NCBI GenBank assembly: GCA_046347015.1
Contig: JAXMHA010000027.1
Location: 1-40,240, forward strand
Length of the DNA stretch: 40,240 nt
Reading direction: 5' to 3'
Source of the DNA: Dokdonella_A sp046347015
GTDB taxonomy: Bacteria; Pseudomonadota; Gammaproteobacteria; Xanthomonadales; Rhodanobacteraceae
Positions 33,101-40,160 of this stretch are shown here, in pieces. Position numbers and translations under genes: made by a program. The first letter of the stretch is position 1. Each line of letters opens with the position of its first letter. Below the pieces are notes generated by a model. It searched no databases. It was not told the origin of the DNA and saw nothing but the letters and a program-made list of their open reading frames with translations.

Positions 33101-33246
33101 TCGTCGGTGATCGCGAGCGCGGCATAACCGAGCCGCGCGGCGCGTGCGAACAGTTCGTCCGCGCTCGAAGCGCCGCGTTGGAAGCTGAAGTTCGACAGGC
33201 AGTGCAGTTCGGCATAGCCGGTGGATGGCGCGGGCGGCGCGTTCAT
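30109..33246 (-). CDS. dnaE2: Error-prone DNA polymerase III alpha subunit (DnaE2/ImuC)
   Basis: This 1045-residue C-family polymerase has an N-terminal PHP domain (YAELHCLSNFSFQRGASSADE), catalytic aspartates in PPDIDVDFEHERR and near LGLLKVDCLALGML, and a C-terminal OB-fold (YAGLVTVRQRPYTANGTTFL). Length near 1050 and position after imuB mark it as the SOS translesion enzyme rather than replicative DnaE. It needs ImuB, and through it the beta clamp, for damage-induced mutagenesis. The ATG at 33246 overlaps the imuB stop by four bases. A longer open frame running to 34206 is a shadow across imuB. Confidence 0.95.
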   Translation of the reverse strand: MNAPPAPSTGYAELHCLSNFSFQRGASSADELFARAARLGYAALAITDECSIAGSVRALEASRRHGVRLIVGSEVQLADGPKLVLLAADQAGYSDLCRLITTARRRSRKGEYRLTRADAETLGAGVLVLWPVTADADADADTHAAWLAHSFGGRCWLAVELHRGPDDAARLAALDTLGRRHGLPRLASGDVHMHVRRRRALQDVMTAIRLGCTVAAAGHALFANGERHLRCMADLVALYPPALLAETLRVATRCRFDLGTLAYRYPHELVPDGLTASEHLRALTLAGAARRWPGGVPPAVRALLDHELALIAELGNEHFFLTVHDIVAWARAQQPPILCQGRGSSANSAVCYCLGITAVNPAQVELLFERFMSRERREPPDIDVDFEHERREEVIQYVYRKYGRERAALAATVICYRTRSALRDVGGALGLPADRIDVVRQALSARREGQSQAACLREHGLDPDNPLLHRLLVLTGELTGFPRHLSQHVGGFVISDAPLHELVPVENAAMPDRTVIQWDKDDLESLGLLKVDCLALGMLTCLHKCFDLVRRHLGVGLDLATLPLDDAATWDMIAAADTVGVFQIESRAQMAMLPRLQPRNYYDLVVQIAIVRPGPISGDMVHPYLRRRQGLEAVDYPRAAHERDRAGPCAVEQVLGRTLGIPIFQEQVMRLAEITAGFTPGEADQLRRAMAAWKRHGGLEPFRTRLFAGMAERGYEPAFAERIFSQILGFGEYGFPESHSASFAHLAYASAWLKCHFPAAYACALLNSQPMGFYAPAQIVADARRHGVRVLPADVTRSTFDCALERWGGVPALRLGLRQINGVGMGLAERIARARDEHPFRNVADLVQRARLDAGERARLTDAGALHGLAGHRHRARWESAAARPVPALLAGAGIAEPRIALRPANLAENVLADYAAQGLSLAGHPLALLRARLRHRRILSASELLRDANTGRPVRYAGLVTVRQRPYTANGTTFLTLEDETGCVNVVVWRKLAERQHHALTEARVLGVDGVLEAADGVRHLIARRLHDLDAMLPPLMFSTRDFR

Positions 33247-34667
33247 GCGAACCAGCCATGCAGCATCCAGCCCGTGTTCGCGTCGCGGGGCAGGAATGCC
33301 CATGCGCGCTGGCCATCGCCGGTTTCGACGACGTAGTAATCGCGGCGCTGGTCGGTACCGTCCCACCAGCCGCTCTCGATGCGCTCGGGGCCGGCGAGGA
33401 TGCGTCGCGGCGCGGGTCGCAGCGGCCGTGGCCGCGGCAGCAACCAGAACGGGCGCGGCAGTGGCGCAGGCAGGACCGGGGCAGCAATCGTGGACGGCGC
33501 CGCGCCCACGTGGGTGCCGGCGCGTTCGGGACGGTGGTCGGCGACGAGTACCGGGACCTGCAGGGCGGCGTCGCCGAGCCGTGCGCGCAGCCGTTCGACG
33601 AGCTGCGGCCAGTCCAGCGCTTGCCGGTGGCCGGCGTCGAACAAATCCTCGTGCAATGGCGCCAGTGGCGGCAGTTCCGGTGCGTCCAGCCCCAACGCGC
33701 GCACCGGCGCCGCGAGGACGGTGCGTTCGAGGCGCATGCGCGCGAACGCGAGCAGTTCGGCGGCATCGCGCCGTGGTTGCAGGAAACCGACCGGCACCCG
33801 GGTCACGACACCACCGCCGTGGCCGAGCACGAGTTCGAACCTTTGTACGCCACCGTCGCGGGCGATGAGTACCGACGCGAGCTCGCGCACCAGCCGCCCG
33901 AGTGGAAACGCCAGGGCCTGGCCCGCATCGACCGGGACGTCGAAGTCGATGCGACCGGCGTAGCCTTGCGGGGGCCGGTACGACGGCAACGGCTCCGGCC
34001 GCAGCCCGCGCAGGCGATCGAGGTGTTCCAGCGCGGCCATTCCCGTGCGGCGCACGAGCCCGGCACGCGGCAGGCGGAACACGTCGCGCAGCGAGCCGCA
34101 GCCGATGCCGCGCAGCAACGCGACCGTGGCGGCGTCGAGGCCGCTGTGCTCGAGCGGGGTTGCAGCAAGTGCATTCGCGAGTGGCGCGGCGCTGGTGAGT
34201 GCGCAACCGTCACGCCAGCGGGCCAGTACATGTGCCGCGGTGGCAGTCGGCGCGAGCGCGATGCGCTGGGCATGACCGAGTGCCGCGCAGTCGGCCCGCA
34301 GGTGCCGTTCGAGCGCCGGCCAGCCATCGAACAGACGCAGGCTGGCGCCGACCTCGAGCACGAGCGAGTCCGCATCGACGAGGCTCACCCGGCTGCTGTA
34401 GCGATAGGCCATTGCGGCCAGCATGTCGAGATGGCGCGCTTCGGCTGCGGGATCGCGCGCGCGTACCAGCAGCCGCGGGCAAGCCAGTTGTGCGCTGGCG
34501 GAGGGTTGTCCCGGATGGATACCGACAGCCTGCGCTGCGGAGGTGGCGCGCAGGACGCGCCGGTTCGCCGGTGGGCCGTCGACCACGATGCCGGGAACGT
34601 CAGCCGCAGCCGTGTCGCCGAAGACTTCCAGCGGCAGCAGCGGAAAATGCACGCAGGCCCACAGCAT
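33243..34667 (-). CDS. imuB: ImuB, inactive Y-family polymerase adaptor
   Basis: This 474-residue protein has the Y-family fold, starting MLWACVHFPLLPLEVFGD. The metal-binding acidic residues of active Y polymerases are not kept at either position (HFPLLPLEV at the first, VDADSLVLEVG at the second), as is normal for ImuB. HEDLFD near residue 340 resembles a beta-clamp-binding motif, which in ImuB recruits DnaE2 to the replication clamp. The C-terminus is Pro-rich and ends WMLHGWFA. It starts nine bases after imuA and overlaps dnaE2 by four. Confidence 0.93.
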   Translation of the reverse strand: MLWACVHFPLLPLEVFGDTAAADVPGIVVDGPPANRRVLRATSAAQAVGIHPGQPSASAQLACPRLLVRARDPAAEARHLDMLAAMAYRYSSRVSLVDADSLVLEVGASLRLFDGWPALERHLRADCAALGHAQRIALAPTATAAHVLARWRDGCALTSAAPLANALAATPLEHSGLDAATVALLRGIGCGSLRDVFRLPRAGLVRRTGMAALEHLDRLRGLRPEPLPSYRPPQGYAGRIDFDVPVDAGQALAFPLGRLVRELASVLIARDGGVQRFELVLGHGGGVVTRVPVGFLQPRRDAAELLAFARMRLERTVLAAPVRALGLDAPELPPLAPLHEDLFDAGHRQALDWPQLVERLRARLGDAALQVPVLVADHRPERAGTHVGAAPSTIAAPVLPAPLPRPFWLLPRPRPLRPAPRRILAGPERIESGWWDGTDQRRDYYVVETGDGQRAWAFLPRDANTGWMLHGWFA

Positions 34668-34676
34668 GACGGCGTT

Positions 34677-35396
34677 TCAGGCGCGCAGACGCAGCCCCTC
34701 TCCGTGGGCGGAACCGAAAGTCCCGCGGCACTTCAGGATATCGACGCAACTACCTGTTTCCGAAGCATGGACGCGCAGCCGCAATGGTGCGGGACTGGCC
34801 TCGCCAGCGACGCGTGCCGGACGGAACACGAAGGCGACGGTGTCGCCGCTCGCGGCGGCGAGCTGGAGTCGGCGCAACTGGCGGTAACCGGCGTCGGGCA
34901 GCCATTGCACGACTGCCCCGCAACAGCCGGAGCGCAGGCACTGCTCGGCGCTCCAGCCGCGCTCGGCACCGGCATCGAGGCAGAGGATCCGGTTGAGGTC
35001 ACAACCCGCCGTGGCCAGTGCCGGCGGATACGGGCGGTAGGGTGGCGCGACCAGCACGACGCGCCGGCCGGCGCGGGTCAGTGCCGCCAGCGCCGGCACG
35101 ATCAGGCCGACTTCGCCGAGTCCATCGGCATCGACCAGGATTTCGGTCAGCGCGCCGCGCGGCCAGCCGCGGCCGGGCAGCAACGCGTCGAGCTCGGCGC
35201 GGCCAGTGGACATGCCGGCCGGTACGGCATCGGCGGGCGTCGTGCCGCGCCGCCAGATGCCGGGGTGGTGCAGCAGTTGCGTCAAGGCTGCGGCGTGTTG
35301 CGCCGCCGCCGGCATTGCCGCCGGCGGAATCGCATCGGCGGATGCGGAGGGAAGAAGAGGCAAGCCGTCATCGGACGGCGTGGGCCGGAAGTCCAT
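34677..35396 (-). CDS. imuA: ImuA, RecA-like translesion synthesis accessory protein
   Basis: This 239-residue protein resembles a RecA/SulA-type fold (STGRAELDALLPGRGWPRGALTEILV, shown in part). The P-loop is degenerate: where RecA has a GK[ST] box, it reads DADGLGEVGLIV, so ATP binding is doubtful, which is also common in other ImuA proteins. ImuA partners ImuB and DnaE2. The ATG starts three bases after the lexA stop, so the four genes look like one transcript. Confidence 0.9.
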   Translation of the reverse strand: MDFRPTPSDDGLPLLPSASADAIPPAAMPAAAQHAAALTQLLHHPGIWRRGTTPADAVPAGMSTGRAELDALLPGRGWPRGALTEILVDADGLGEVGLIVPALAALTRAGRRVVLVAPPYRPYPPALATAGCDLNRILCLDAGAERGWSAEQCLRSGCCGAVVQWLPDAGYRQLRRLQLAAASGDTVAFVFRPARVAGEASPAPLRLRVHASETGSCVDILKCRGTFGSAHGEGLRLRA

Positions 35397-35399
35397 GCC

Positions 35400-36014
35400 T
35401 CAACCTCGGCGGATCACGCCGACGCACACACCCTCGATCGCGAAGGCGTGGCGGCGTGGGTCGATTTCGATCGGCGCGAAGTCGGGATTGGCGGGCAGCA
35501 GCCGGATCCGGCCGCGCCGCCGCTCGAGTGTCTTGACGGTGACATCCTCGTCGAACCGCGCGACGACGATGCGGCCGGACTCGGCTTCGCCGTTCCGGTG
35601 CACGGCAATCAAATCGCCGTCGAGGATGCCGGCGTCGCGCATGCTCTCGCCCCGGACACGCAGCAGGTAATCGGCGCGCGGGCGGAACAGCGCGGGATCG
35701 ACCGCGTAGCGGGCCTCGATGTGTTCGATGGCGAGGATCGGGCGGCCGGCGGCGACGCGGCCGACCAGCGGCAACCGCACCGTGGCTGTCGGCCGGTCGC
35801 GTTGCACGGGGCGCAGGCCGCGATGTTGCGGCAGGCGTTCGAGCACGCCCTTGCGCAGCAACGCATCGACGTAATCCTGCGCCGAGCTGTGGCTGGCGAG
35901 GCCGAGGCTTTGTGCGATTTCGCGCAGACTCGGCGCGCCGCCATGCTGGTTGAAGTGGTTGCGGATCAGGTCCAGCACGCGTTGCTGGTTCGGTGTCAGG
36001 TGGAAATCCGGCAT
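35400..36014 (-). CDS. lexA: LexA-type SOS repressor of the imu cassette
   Basis: This 204-residue protein has an N-terminal winged helix (SLREIAQSLGLASHSSAQDYV) and a C-terminal S24 peptidase. The cleavage site is Ala89-Gly90 in GRVAAGRP, and the catalytic pair is Ser124 (RGESMRDAG) and Lys161 (DVTVKTLE). It should repress its own operon until RecA-stimulated self-cleavage. The ATG at 36014 gives MPDFHLTPNQQRVLDL. No ribosome site precedes it; instead a palindrome lies directly upstream. Since cassette-linked LexA proteins often have their own operator type, a second, general LexA may exist elsewhere in the genome. Confidence 0.95.
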   Translation of the reverse strand: MPDFHLTPNQQRVLDLIRNHFNQHGGAPSLREIAQSLGLASHSSAQDYVDALLRKGVLERLPQHRGLRPVQRDRPTATVRLPLVGRVAAGRPILAIEHIEARYAVDPALFRPRADYLLRVRGESMRDAGILDGDLIAVHRNGEAESGRIVVARFDEDVTVKTLERRRGRIRLLPANPDFAPIEIDPRRHAFAIEGVCVGVIRRG

Positions 36015-36034
36015 ACATACCAATGTACGTACAT
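36015..36034 (-). promoter_or_regulatory. Candidate LexA operator upstream of the imu cassette
   Basis: A perfect 12-base palindrome (36023-36034, ATGTACGTACAT) lies nine bases before the lexA start. On the minus strand the same patch also reads GTAC-N4-GTAT, close to the GTAC-N4-GTGC operator of the second LexA of Pseudomonas putida. The AT-rich palindrome stands out in GC-rich DNA. Which of the two registers binds LexA cannot be told. Confidence 0.5.
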
Positions 36035-36050
36035 CCGGGTGGCTGCGCAA
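36022..36050 (-). promoter_or_regulatory. Candidate lexA promoter, possibly giving a leaderless transcript
   Basis: On the minus strand TTGCGC (36050-36045), 17 bases, then TACATT (36027-36022). The -10 lies inside the palindrome. Transcription would begin about seven bases on, at or next to the A of the ATG at 36014. This agrees with the missing ribosome site. Confidence 0.4.
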
Positions 36051-36081
36051 GTGGGTGCGTGCAGCGGCGGCCGCCACCGGC

Positions 36082-36630
36082 TCAGCGCCGCAACAACACG
36101 ATGACCGCGCCGGTACCGCCCTCGGCGGGGCGTGCCGACGCGAAGGCCAGCACGTCGCTGCGCCGGCGCAACAAGCCGTCGGTCAACCGCTTCAGCACCG
36201 GGCCACCGGCTTTCGAGCGCAGGCCCTTGCCGTGCACGATGCGCACGCACAGCTCGCCATGTTTCCGGCAATCGTCGATGAAGCGTTTGATCGCGTCGCG
36301 CGCGACCGGCACCGTCATCTCGTGCAGGTCGAGTTCCGCCTGCACGCTGAACTGGCCGCGGCGCAGGCGTTTCAGCAGCCGCGGGGGCTGGCCGGGATGC
36401 AAGTGATGGATCTCGTCGCCGGCTTCGATCACAGCCGGGTCGATCGGCGCGGTCAGCAGTTCGCCGCGGACCCGCGCCTCGTCGCGCAGCGATTGCGTGG
36501 GCTCCGGCGCCGGTGCTGCGCCGCGCGGCCGGGTTCCGGACCCGCCCTTCGTCAACGGGCGCAGGCGGCCCACGGCGGCGCGGAACAGACGCCGGTCTTC
36601 GTCGTCCACCGGAGTGCGCGGAGGCCCCAT
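36082..36630 (-). CDS. Smr domain protein (SmrA/SmrB-like)
   Basis: This 182-residue protein has an N-terminal charged segment (VDDEDRRLFRAAVGRLRPL) and a C-terminal Smr domain with LDLHEMTV (100-107) and VHGKG near 133-136, the conserved nuclease motifs. Smr proteins of this type act as endonucleases; E. coli SmrB cleaves mRNA at collided ribosomes. Overall it looks nearer to SmrA/YdaL than SmrB, so no symbol is given. The ATG at 36630 has AGGA nine bases upstream; a TTG start six codons earlier is possible. It is divergent from surE and lies 67 bases upstream of lexA. Confidence 0.9.
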   Translation of the reverse strand: MGPPRTPVDDEDRRLFRAAVGRLRPLTKGGSGTRPRGAAPAPEPTQSLRDEARVRGELLTAPIDPAVIEAGDEIHHLHPGQPPRLLKRLRRGQFSVQAELDLHEMTVPVARDAIKRFIDDCRKHGELCVRIVHGKGLRSKAGGPVLKRLTDGLLRRRSDVLAFASARPAEGGTGAVIVLLRR

Positions 36631-36834
36631 GCGATCCGATCCTGGCAACGGTGACCGCGCGGACGCGCGTCGGGTCGAAGGATAGCGCGCCGTGCCGGCA
36701 GCAGCGGCCTTGGCGCTGCCGTGGGGATGGCGAATCCGCTATCATGCGACGCTCCGGCGGCCGTTCCGCCGCCGCGCTCCGGTGCGGATTCCATGACCCC
36801 GATGCGGGCCGGGAACGGCCGCGCAGGATTCCCG

Positions 36835-37611
36835 ATGCGAGTTCTGGTCAGCAACGACGACGGTGTGGATGCCCCTGGGCTCGCGGTGTTGGCGAGGCGG
36901 CTCGCGGCAGTCGGCGAGGTGGTCGTCGTGGCGCCCGACCGCGACCGTTCCGGCGCCAGCAATTCGCTGACCCTCGACCGTCCGATCCGTGTCAAGCAAC
37001 TGCCCGATGGGCGCTACCGCGTCACGGGCACGCCTACCGATTGCGTGCATCTCGCGTTGTCCGGACTGCTCGAGTTCGAGCCCGACATCGTCGTCTCCGG
37101 CATCAACAATTCGGCCAATCTCGGCGATGACGTGATTTATTCGGGTACCGTTTCGGCGGCGATGGAAGGACGCTTCCTCGGCCTGCCGGCGATCGCGATC
37201 TCGCTGGTGGCGAACGGGCACGACGACCGCCACTACGACAGCGCCGCCGACGCCGTGCTGATGCTGATGCGCCGGCTGCTGGTCGATCCGTTGCCGGCCG
37301 ACACGATCCTCAACGTCAACGTGCCGGACCGGCCATGGGGCGAGATCCGCGGCGTCGAGGTGACGCGGCTCGGCCGCCGGCATCGTTCCGCGCCGTGCAT
37401 TCCGGAGACCGATCCGCGCGGCCATCCGATCTACTGGATCGGCCCGGCGGGTGACGCCGAGGACAACGGGCCGGGTACCGATTTCCACGCCGTGCAGTCC
37501 GGTTGCGTGTCGATCACGCCGATCCACGTTGACCTGACCCGCTACCAGGCGCTCGAAAAGGTCAGCGGTTGGGTGGTGGGGATGCAGCGTGCGAATGGCG
37601 GCGACCGGTGA
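36835..37611 (+). CDS. surE: 5'/3'-nucleotidase SurE
   Basis: The protein has 258 residues. The metal site is in VSNDDGVDAPGL and the family blocks SGINNSANLGDDVIYSGTV and DRDRSGASNSLTLDRPI are intact. SurE dephosphorylates nucleoside monophosphates and short polyphosphate. AGGA seven bases upstream fixes the ATG at 36835. It heads surE-pcm-yqaA-nlpD, the stationary-phase cluster that leads to rpoS in gammaproteobacteria. truD, often upstream of surE, is replaced by the divergent Smr gene. Confidence 0.96.
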   Translation: MRVLVSNDDGVDAPGLAVLARRLAAVGEVVVVAPDRDRSGASNSLTLDRPIRVKQLPDGRYRVTGTPTDCVHLALSGLLEFEPDIVVSGINNSANLGDDVIYSGTVSAAMEGRFLGLPAIAISLVANGHDDRHYDSAADAVLMLMRRLLVDPLPADTILNVNVPDRPWGEIRGVEVTRLGRRHRSAPCIPETDPRGHPIYWIGPAGDAEDNGPGTDFHAVQSGCVSITPIHVDLTRYQALEKVSGWVVGMQRANGGDR

Positions 37612-37621
37612 AGCGCGGCGC

Positions 37622-38299
37622 ATGAGCATGATGTCGCGGCTCGGGCCTTCCGCACGCGGACTCGGGATGACGTCGCAGCGTGCGCGCGATCGCATGGTGC
37701 AGCGGCTGCGCGAGGAGGGTATCGCGGATGCACGGGTGCTCGAGGTGATGCGCGAGGTGCCGCGGCACCTGTTCATCGACGAGGCGCTCGCGTCACGCGC
37801 GTACGAGGACACGGCACTGCCGATCGGGCAGGGCCAGACGATTTCGCAGCCGTTCGTCGTCGCGCGGATGACCGAGGCACTGCTCGAGCGCGGAACGCCG
37901 CGGCGCGTGCTCGAGGTCGGCACCGGTTCCGGCTACCAGTGCGCGGTCCTCGCGCAACTGGTCGAGCAGGTTTACACGATCGAGCGGATCGATGAACTGC
38001 TGCGCCTAGCGCGGCGCCGCTTGCGCAAACTCGGCATCGACAACGTGCGCTCGCGGCATGACGACGGGCGGCTCGGCTGGCCCGAAGCTGCGCCGTTCGA
38101 CGCGATCATGCTGACGGCCGCCGGCGAGACGTTGGTCGAGGCGTTGCTGTCGCAACTCGGCGATTCGGGCTGCCTCGTCGCTCCGGTCGGCCCCCCCGGC
38201 CGGCAGACCTTGCTGCGGGTTCACCGGGAAGATTCGCAATGGGTCCGTGAGGATCTCGGGGCCGTCAGCTTCGTGCCGCTCGTCGGAGGAACGTGCTGA
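37622..38299 (+). CDS. pcm: Protein-L-isoaspartate O-methyltransferase
   Basis: This 225-residue SAM-dependent enzyme repairs isoaspartyl damage in ageing proteins. It has PIGQGQTISQPFVVARM, the SAM site VLEVGTGSGYQCAVLAQL, and the C-terminal FVPLVGG. The start is uncertain: ATG 37622 is favoured, with ATG codons at 37628 and 37631 and a GTG at 37589 as alternatives; none has a strong ribosome site. It follows surE by ten bases. Confidence 0.95.
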   Translation: MSMMSRLGPSARGLGMTSQRARDRMVQRLREEGIADARVLEVMREVPRHLFIDEALASRAYEDTALPIGQGQTISQPFVVARMTEALLERGTPRRVLEVGTGSGYQCAVLAQLVEQVYTIERIDELLRLARRRLRKLGIDNVRSRHDDGRLGWPEAAPFDAIMLTAAGETLVEALLSQLGDSGCLVAPVGPPGRQTLLRVHREDSQWVREDLGAVSFVPLVGGTC

Positions 38300-38339
38300 T
38301 GCGGTGCGGGAGTATCCGTGGCGCGCGGACTTCGATCCG

Positions 38340-38945
38340 GTGAAGTTGTTCGCGCCGCTCTACGAGAAGGCAATTGCGTGGGCAAGGCATCCGCGCGCGC
38401 CGGCTTATCTTGCCGGCCTCAGTTTCGTCGAGGCCTTCATCTTCCCGGTCGCGCCGGAGATCATGCTGGCACCGATGGCGCTGGCGCGGCCGCGCGACGC
38501 GTACCGGTTCGCGGCGATCAGCCTCTTCTTCTCGCTGGCCGGCGCGTTGGTCGGCTACGCGCTCGGCCACTACGCCTATCAGTGGCTCATGCCTTGGCTC
38601 GCGCGCATCGACCTGCTCGAGCCGATCGAGCAGTGGGTCGGGAAGTTGCGTGCTGAAATGAACGGGCACTACTTCGGCATGCTGGTGTTCCTGTTCCTCG
38701 CCGCGCTGCAACCCTTGGTGCCGGTGAAGATCATCACATGGGCGTCCGGCGTCGTCGGCGTCCCGGTCCTGCCGTTCGTTGCCTGCGTGGCGCTCGGGCG
38801 TGGCAAGCGCGTGTTCCTGCTCGCGTGGCTGGTTCGGCTGGCTGGTCCGCGCGCCGAGGCGATGATGCGTCGTTCGGTCGAATGGATCGGCTGGGTGACG
38901 GTGGGCCTGGTGGTGTCGGTCCTGGTGATCTGGAAGCTCGCCTGA
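38340..38945 (+). CDS. YqaA family (VTT/DedA-like) inner-membrane protein
   Basis: This 201-residue membrane protein has about four hydrophobic segments. It opens KLFAPLYEKAIAWARHPRAP, then FVEAFIFPVAPEIMLAPMAL and FFSLAGALVGYALGHYAY, the pattern of YqaA proteins. The family is related to DedA/VTT scramblases; substrate is unknown. The GTG at 38340 is chosen by homology of the N-terminus. An upstream GTG at 38304 is an alternative, and there is no strong ribosome site. The stop shares one base with the nlpD ATG, indicating coupling. Confidence 0.88.
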   Translation: MKLFAPLYEKAIAWARHPRAPAYLAGLSFVEAFIFPVAPEIMLAPMALARPRDAYRFAAISLFFSLAGALVGYALGHYAYQWLMPWLARIDLLEPIEQWVGKLRAEMNGHYFGMLVFLFLAALQPLVPVKIITWASGVVGVPVLPFVACVALGRGKRVFLLAWLVRLAGPRAEAMMRRSVEWIGWVTVGLVVSVLVIWKLA

Positions 38946-40039
38946 TGGCATTCCCGGTTACGTCCCGTGCCCGCCGAATCGGAAAGCCGGCTTCGGCCGC
39001 CGCGGTTGCCTTCGTGCTGCTCGCCGGGTGTGCATCGACACCGCCGGCGCCGGTGGTCGACCGCAGTTCCCGGGCGCCGGTGCGTGAACGCAATGGCGTT
39101 GAGCCTGTTGCAGCGGCCGCTTCCGGTCTGTACCGCGTGGAGCGCGGCGATACGCTGTACAGCATCGCGTTCCGCAACGGCCTCGACTATCGCGATCTCG
39201 CGCGTTGGAACGGCATCGGCGCCCCGTACACGATTTACGCTGGCCAGTCGCTGCGCCTCGAGCCCGCCCGCACGACTCCCGCCACATCGACGACCGCGCA
39301 TGGGACGGCCTCGAACACGACCGCCATTGCGAAGGGCGCGGGAACCGGGGTTGCGGGCAGCGCCGGGAGGACGGCATCCGCGCACGGCGTGCCGCCTCCT
39401 GCAGCACCGCTGCCGGGTGCATTCGAACCGGTACCGTCGGAGCCGGCGGCCGGATCGCCCGCGACCACGTCGACGCCGCCTGCGACCGTGGCGACTGCTG
39501 GCGGCGAATCGACCCCGGTTCCACCTGCGCCGGATGCGGCTGCGGGATCGACCGCACCGGTTCCTCCGTCGCCACCTCCCGCAGTCGCTTCGACTGCTGC
39601 GCCTTCCGTGCCACCAGCGCCTTCGCCGGGATCCAAGGCGGATGACGACAATGGCGTGCCGGCGGCCGTCGACGGCTGGACCTGGCCCGCCAACGGCCAG
39701 GTCATCGTCGGGTTCGTTCCCGGTGATCCGACCCGCCAAGGCATCGACATTGCCGGCCGCGCGGGGGATCCGGTCCGCGCGGCCGCCGCCGGAACCGTTG
39801 TCTACAGCGGCAACGGCCTCATTGGTTACGGAGAGTTGATCATCGTCAAGCACTCCCCGGGGTTTCTGTCCGCCTATGGCCACAACCGCAAGCGGCTCGT
39901 GCACGAAGGCGAGCGCGTGGCTGCCGGCCAGGTCATCGCGGAAATGGGGTCGACGGGCGCATCGCGGGACGAACTCCATTTCGAGATTCGCAAGAACGGC
40001 AAGCCGGTCGATCCGCTCGCGTTCCTGCCACGCCGCTGA
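38945..40039 (+). CDS. nlpD: NlpD-type lipoprotein, LysM plus degenerate M23 domain
   Basis: The protein has 364 residues. A lipoprotein signal ends LLAGC with Cys29. A LysM domain (YRVERGDTLYSIAFRNGLDY) covers about residues 62-105. A long Pro/Ala/Thr linker (100-240) follows, then an M23 domain. The zinc-binding first His is lost (QGIDIAG in place of HxGxD), as in E. coli NlpD, so it should activate an amidase (AmiC type) at the division site rather than cut peptidoglycan itself. The linker is longer than in most NlpD proteins. rpoS is expected next; in E. coli and Pseudomonas an rpoS promoter lies within nlpD. Confidence 0.94.
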   Translation: MAFPVTSRARRIGKPASAAAVAFVLLAGCASTPPAPVVDRSSRAPVRERNGVEPVAAAASGLYRVERGDTLYSIAFRNGLDYRDLARWNGIGAPYTIYAGQSLRLEPARTTPATSTTAHGTASNTTAIAKGAGTGVAGSAGRTASAHGVPPPAAPLPGAFEPVPSEPAAGSPATTSTPPATVATAGGESTPVPPAPDAAAGSTAPVPPSPPPAVASTAAPSVPPAPSPGSKADDDNGVPAAVDGWTWPANGQVIVGFVPGDPTRQGIDIAGRAGDPVRAAAAGTVVYSGNGLIGYGELIIVKHSPGFLSAYGHNRKRLVHEGERVAAGQVIAEMGSTGASRDELHFEIRKNGKPVDPLAFLPRR

Positions 40040-40160
40040 GGGCGTGCACGTCGTGGCTTGGCACGTGCGGAGCCCGGCAGGAGCACTGCCGGCCGATCGA
40101 AATGAACCCGGGAGTCCCCAATTGGGGTAGCGTGCGCGTTCGGGTCCGCAGGATCCTGAG
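40040..40160. other. Leader between nlpD and the next gene, with two inverted repeats
   Basis: This 121-base gap holds a 7-bp hairpin (40074-40080 with 40086-40092, five-base loop) with no T tract, and the perfect palindrome CCCCAATTGGGG (40116-40127). TTGGCACG at 40058-40065 matches the -24 box of sigma54 promoters, with GC at the -12 position (40072-40073). No sigma70 promoter is convincing. Confidence 0.4.

Noticed and set aside
33247..34206. Upstream extension of the dnaE2 frame across imuB
   Set aside because: The extension has no homologous sequence, while an ATG at 33246 gives a normal PHP-domain start that overlaps the imuB stop by four bases.
33225..36104. A 959-codon plus-strand frame opposite imuB, imuA and lexA
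   Set aside because: It spans three well-supported genes and has no domain; third-position GC bias explains it.
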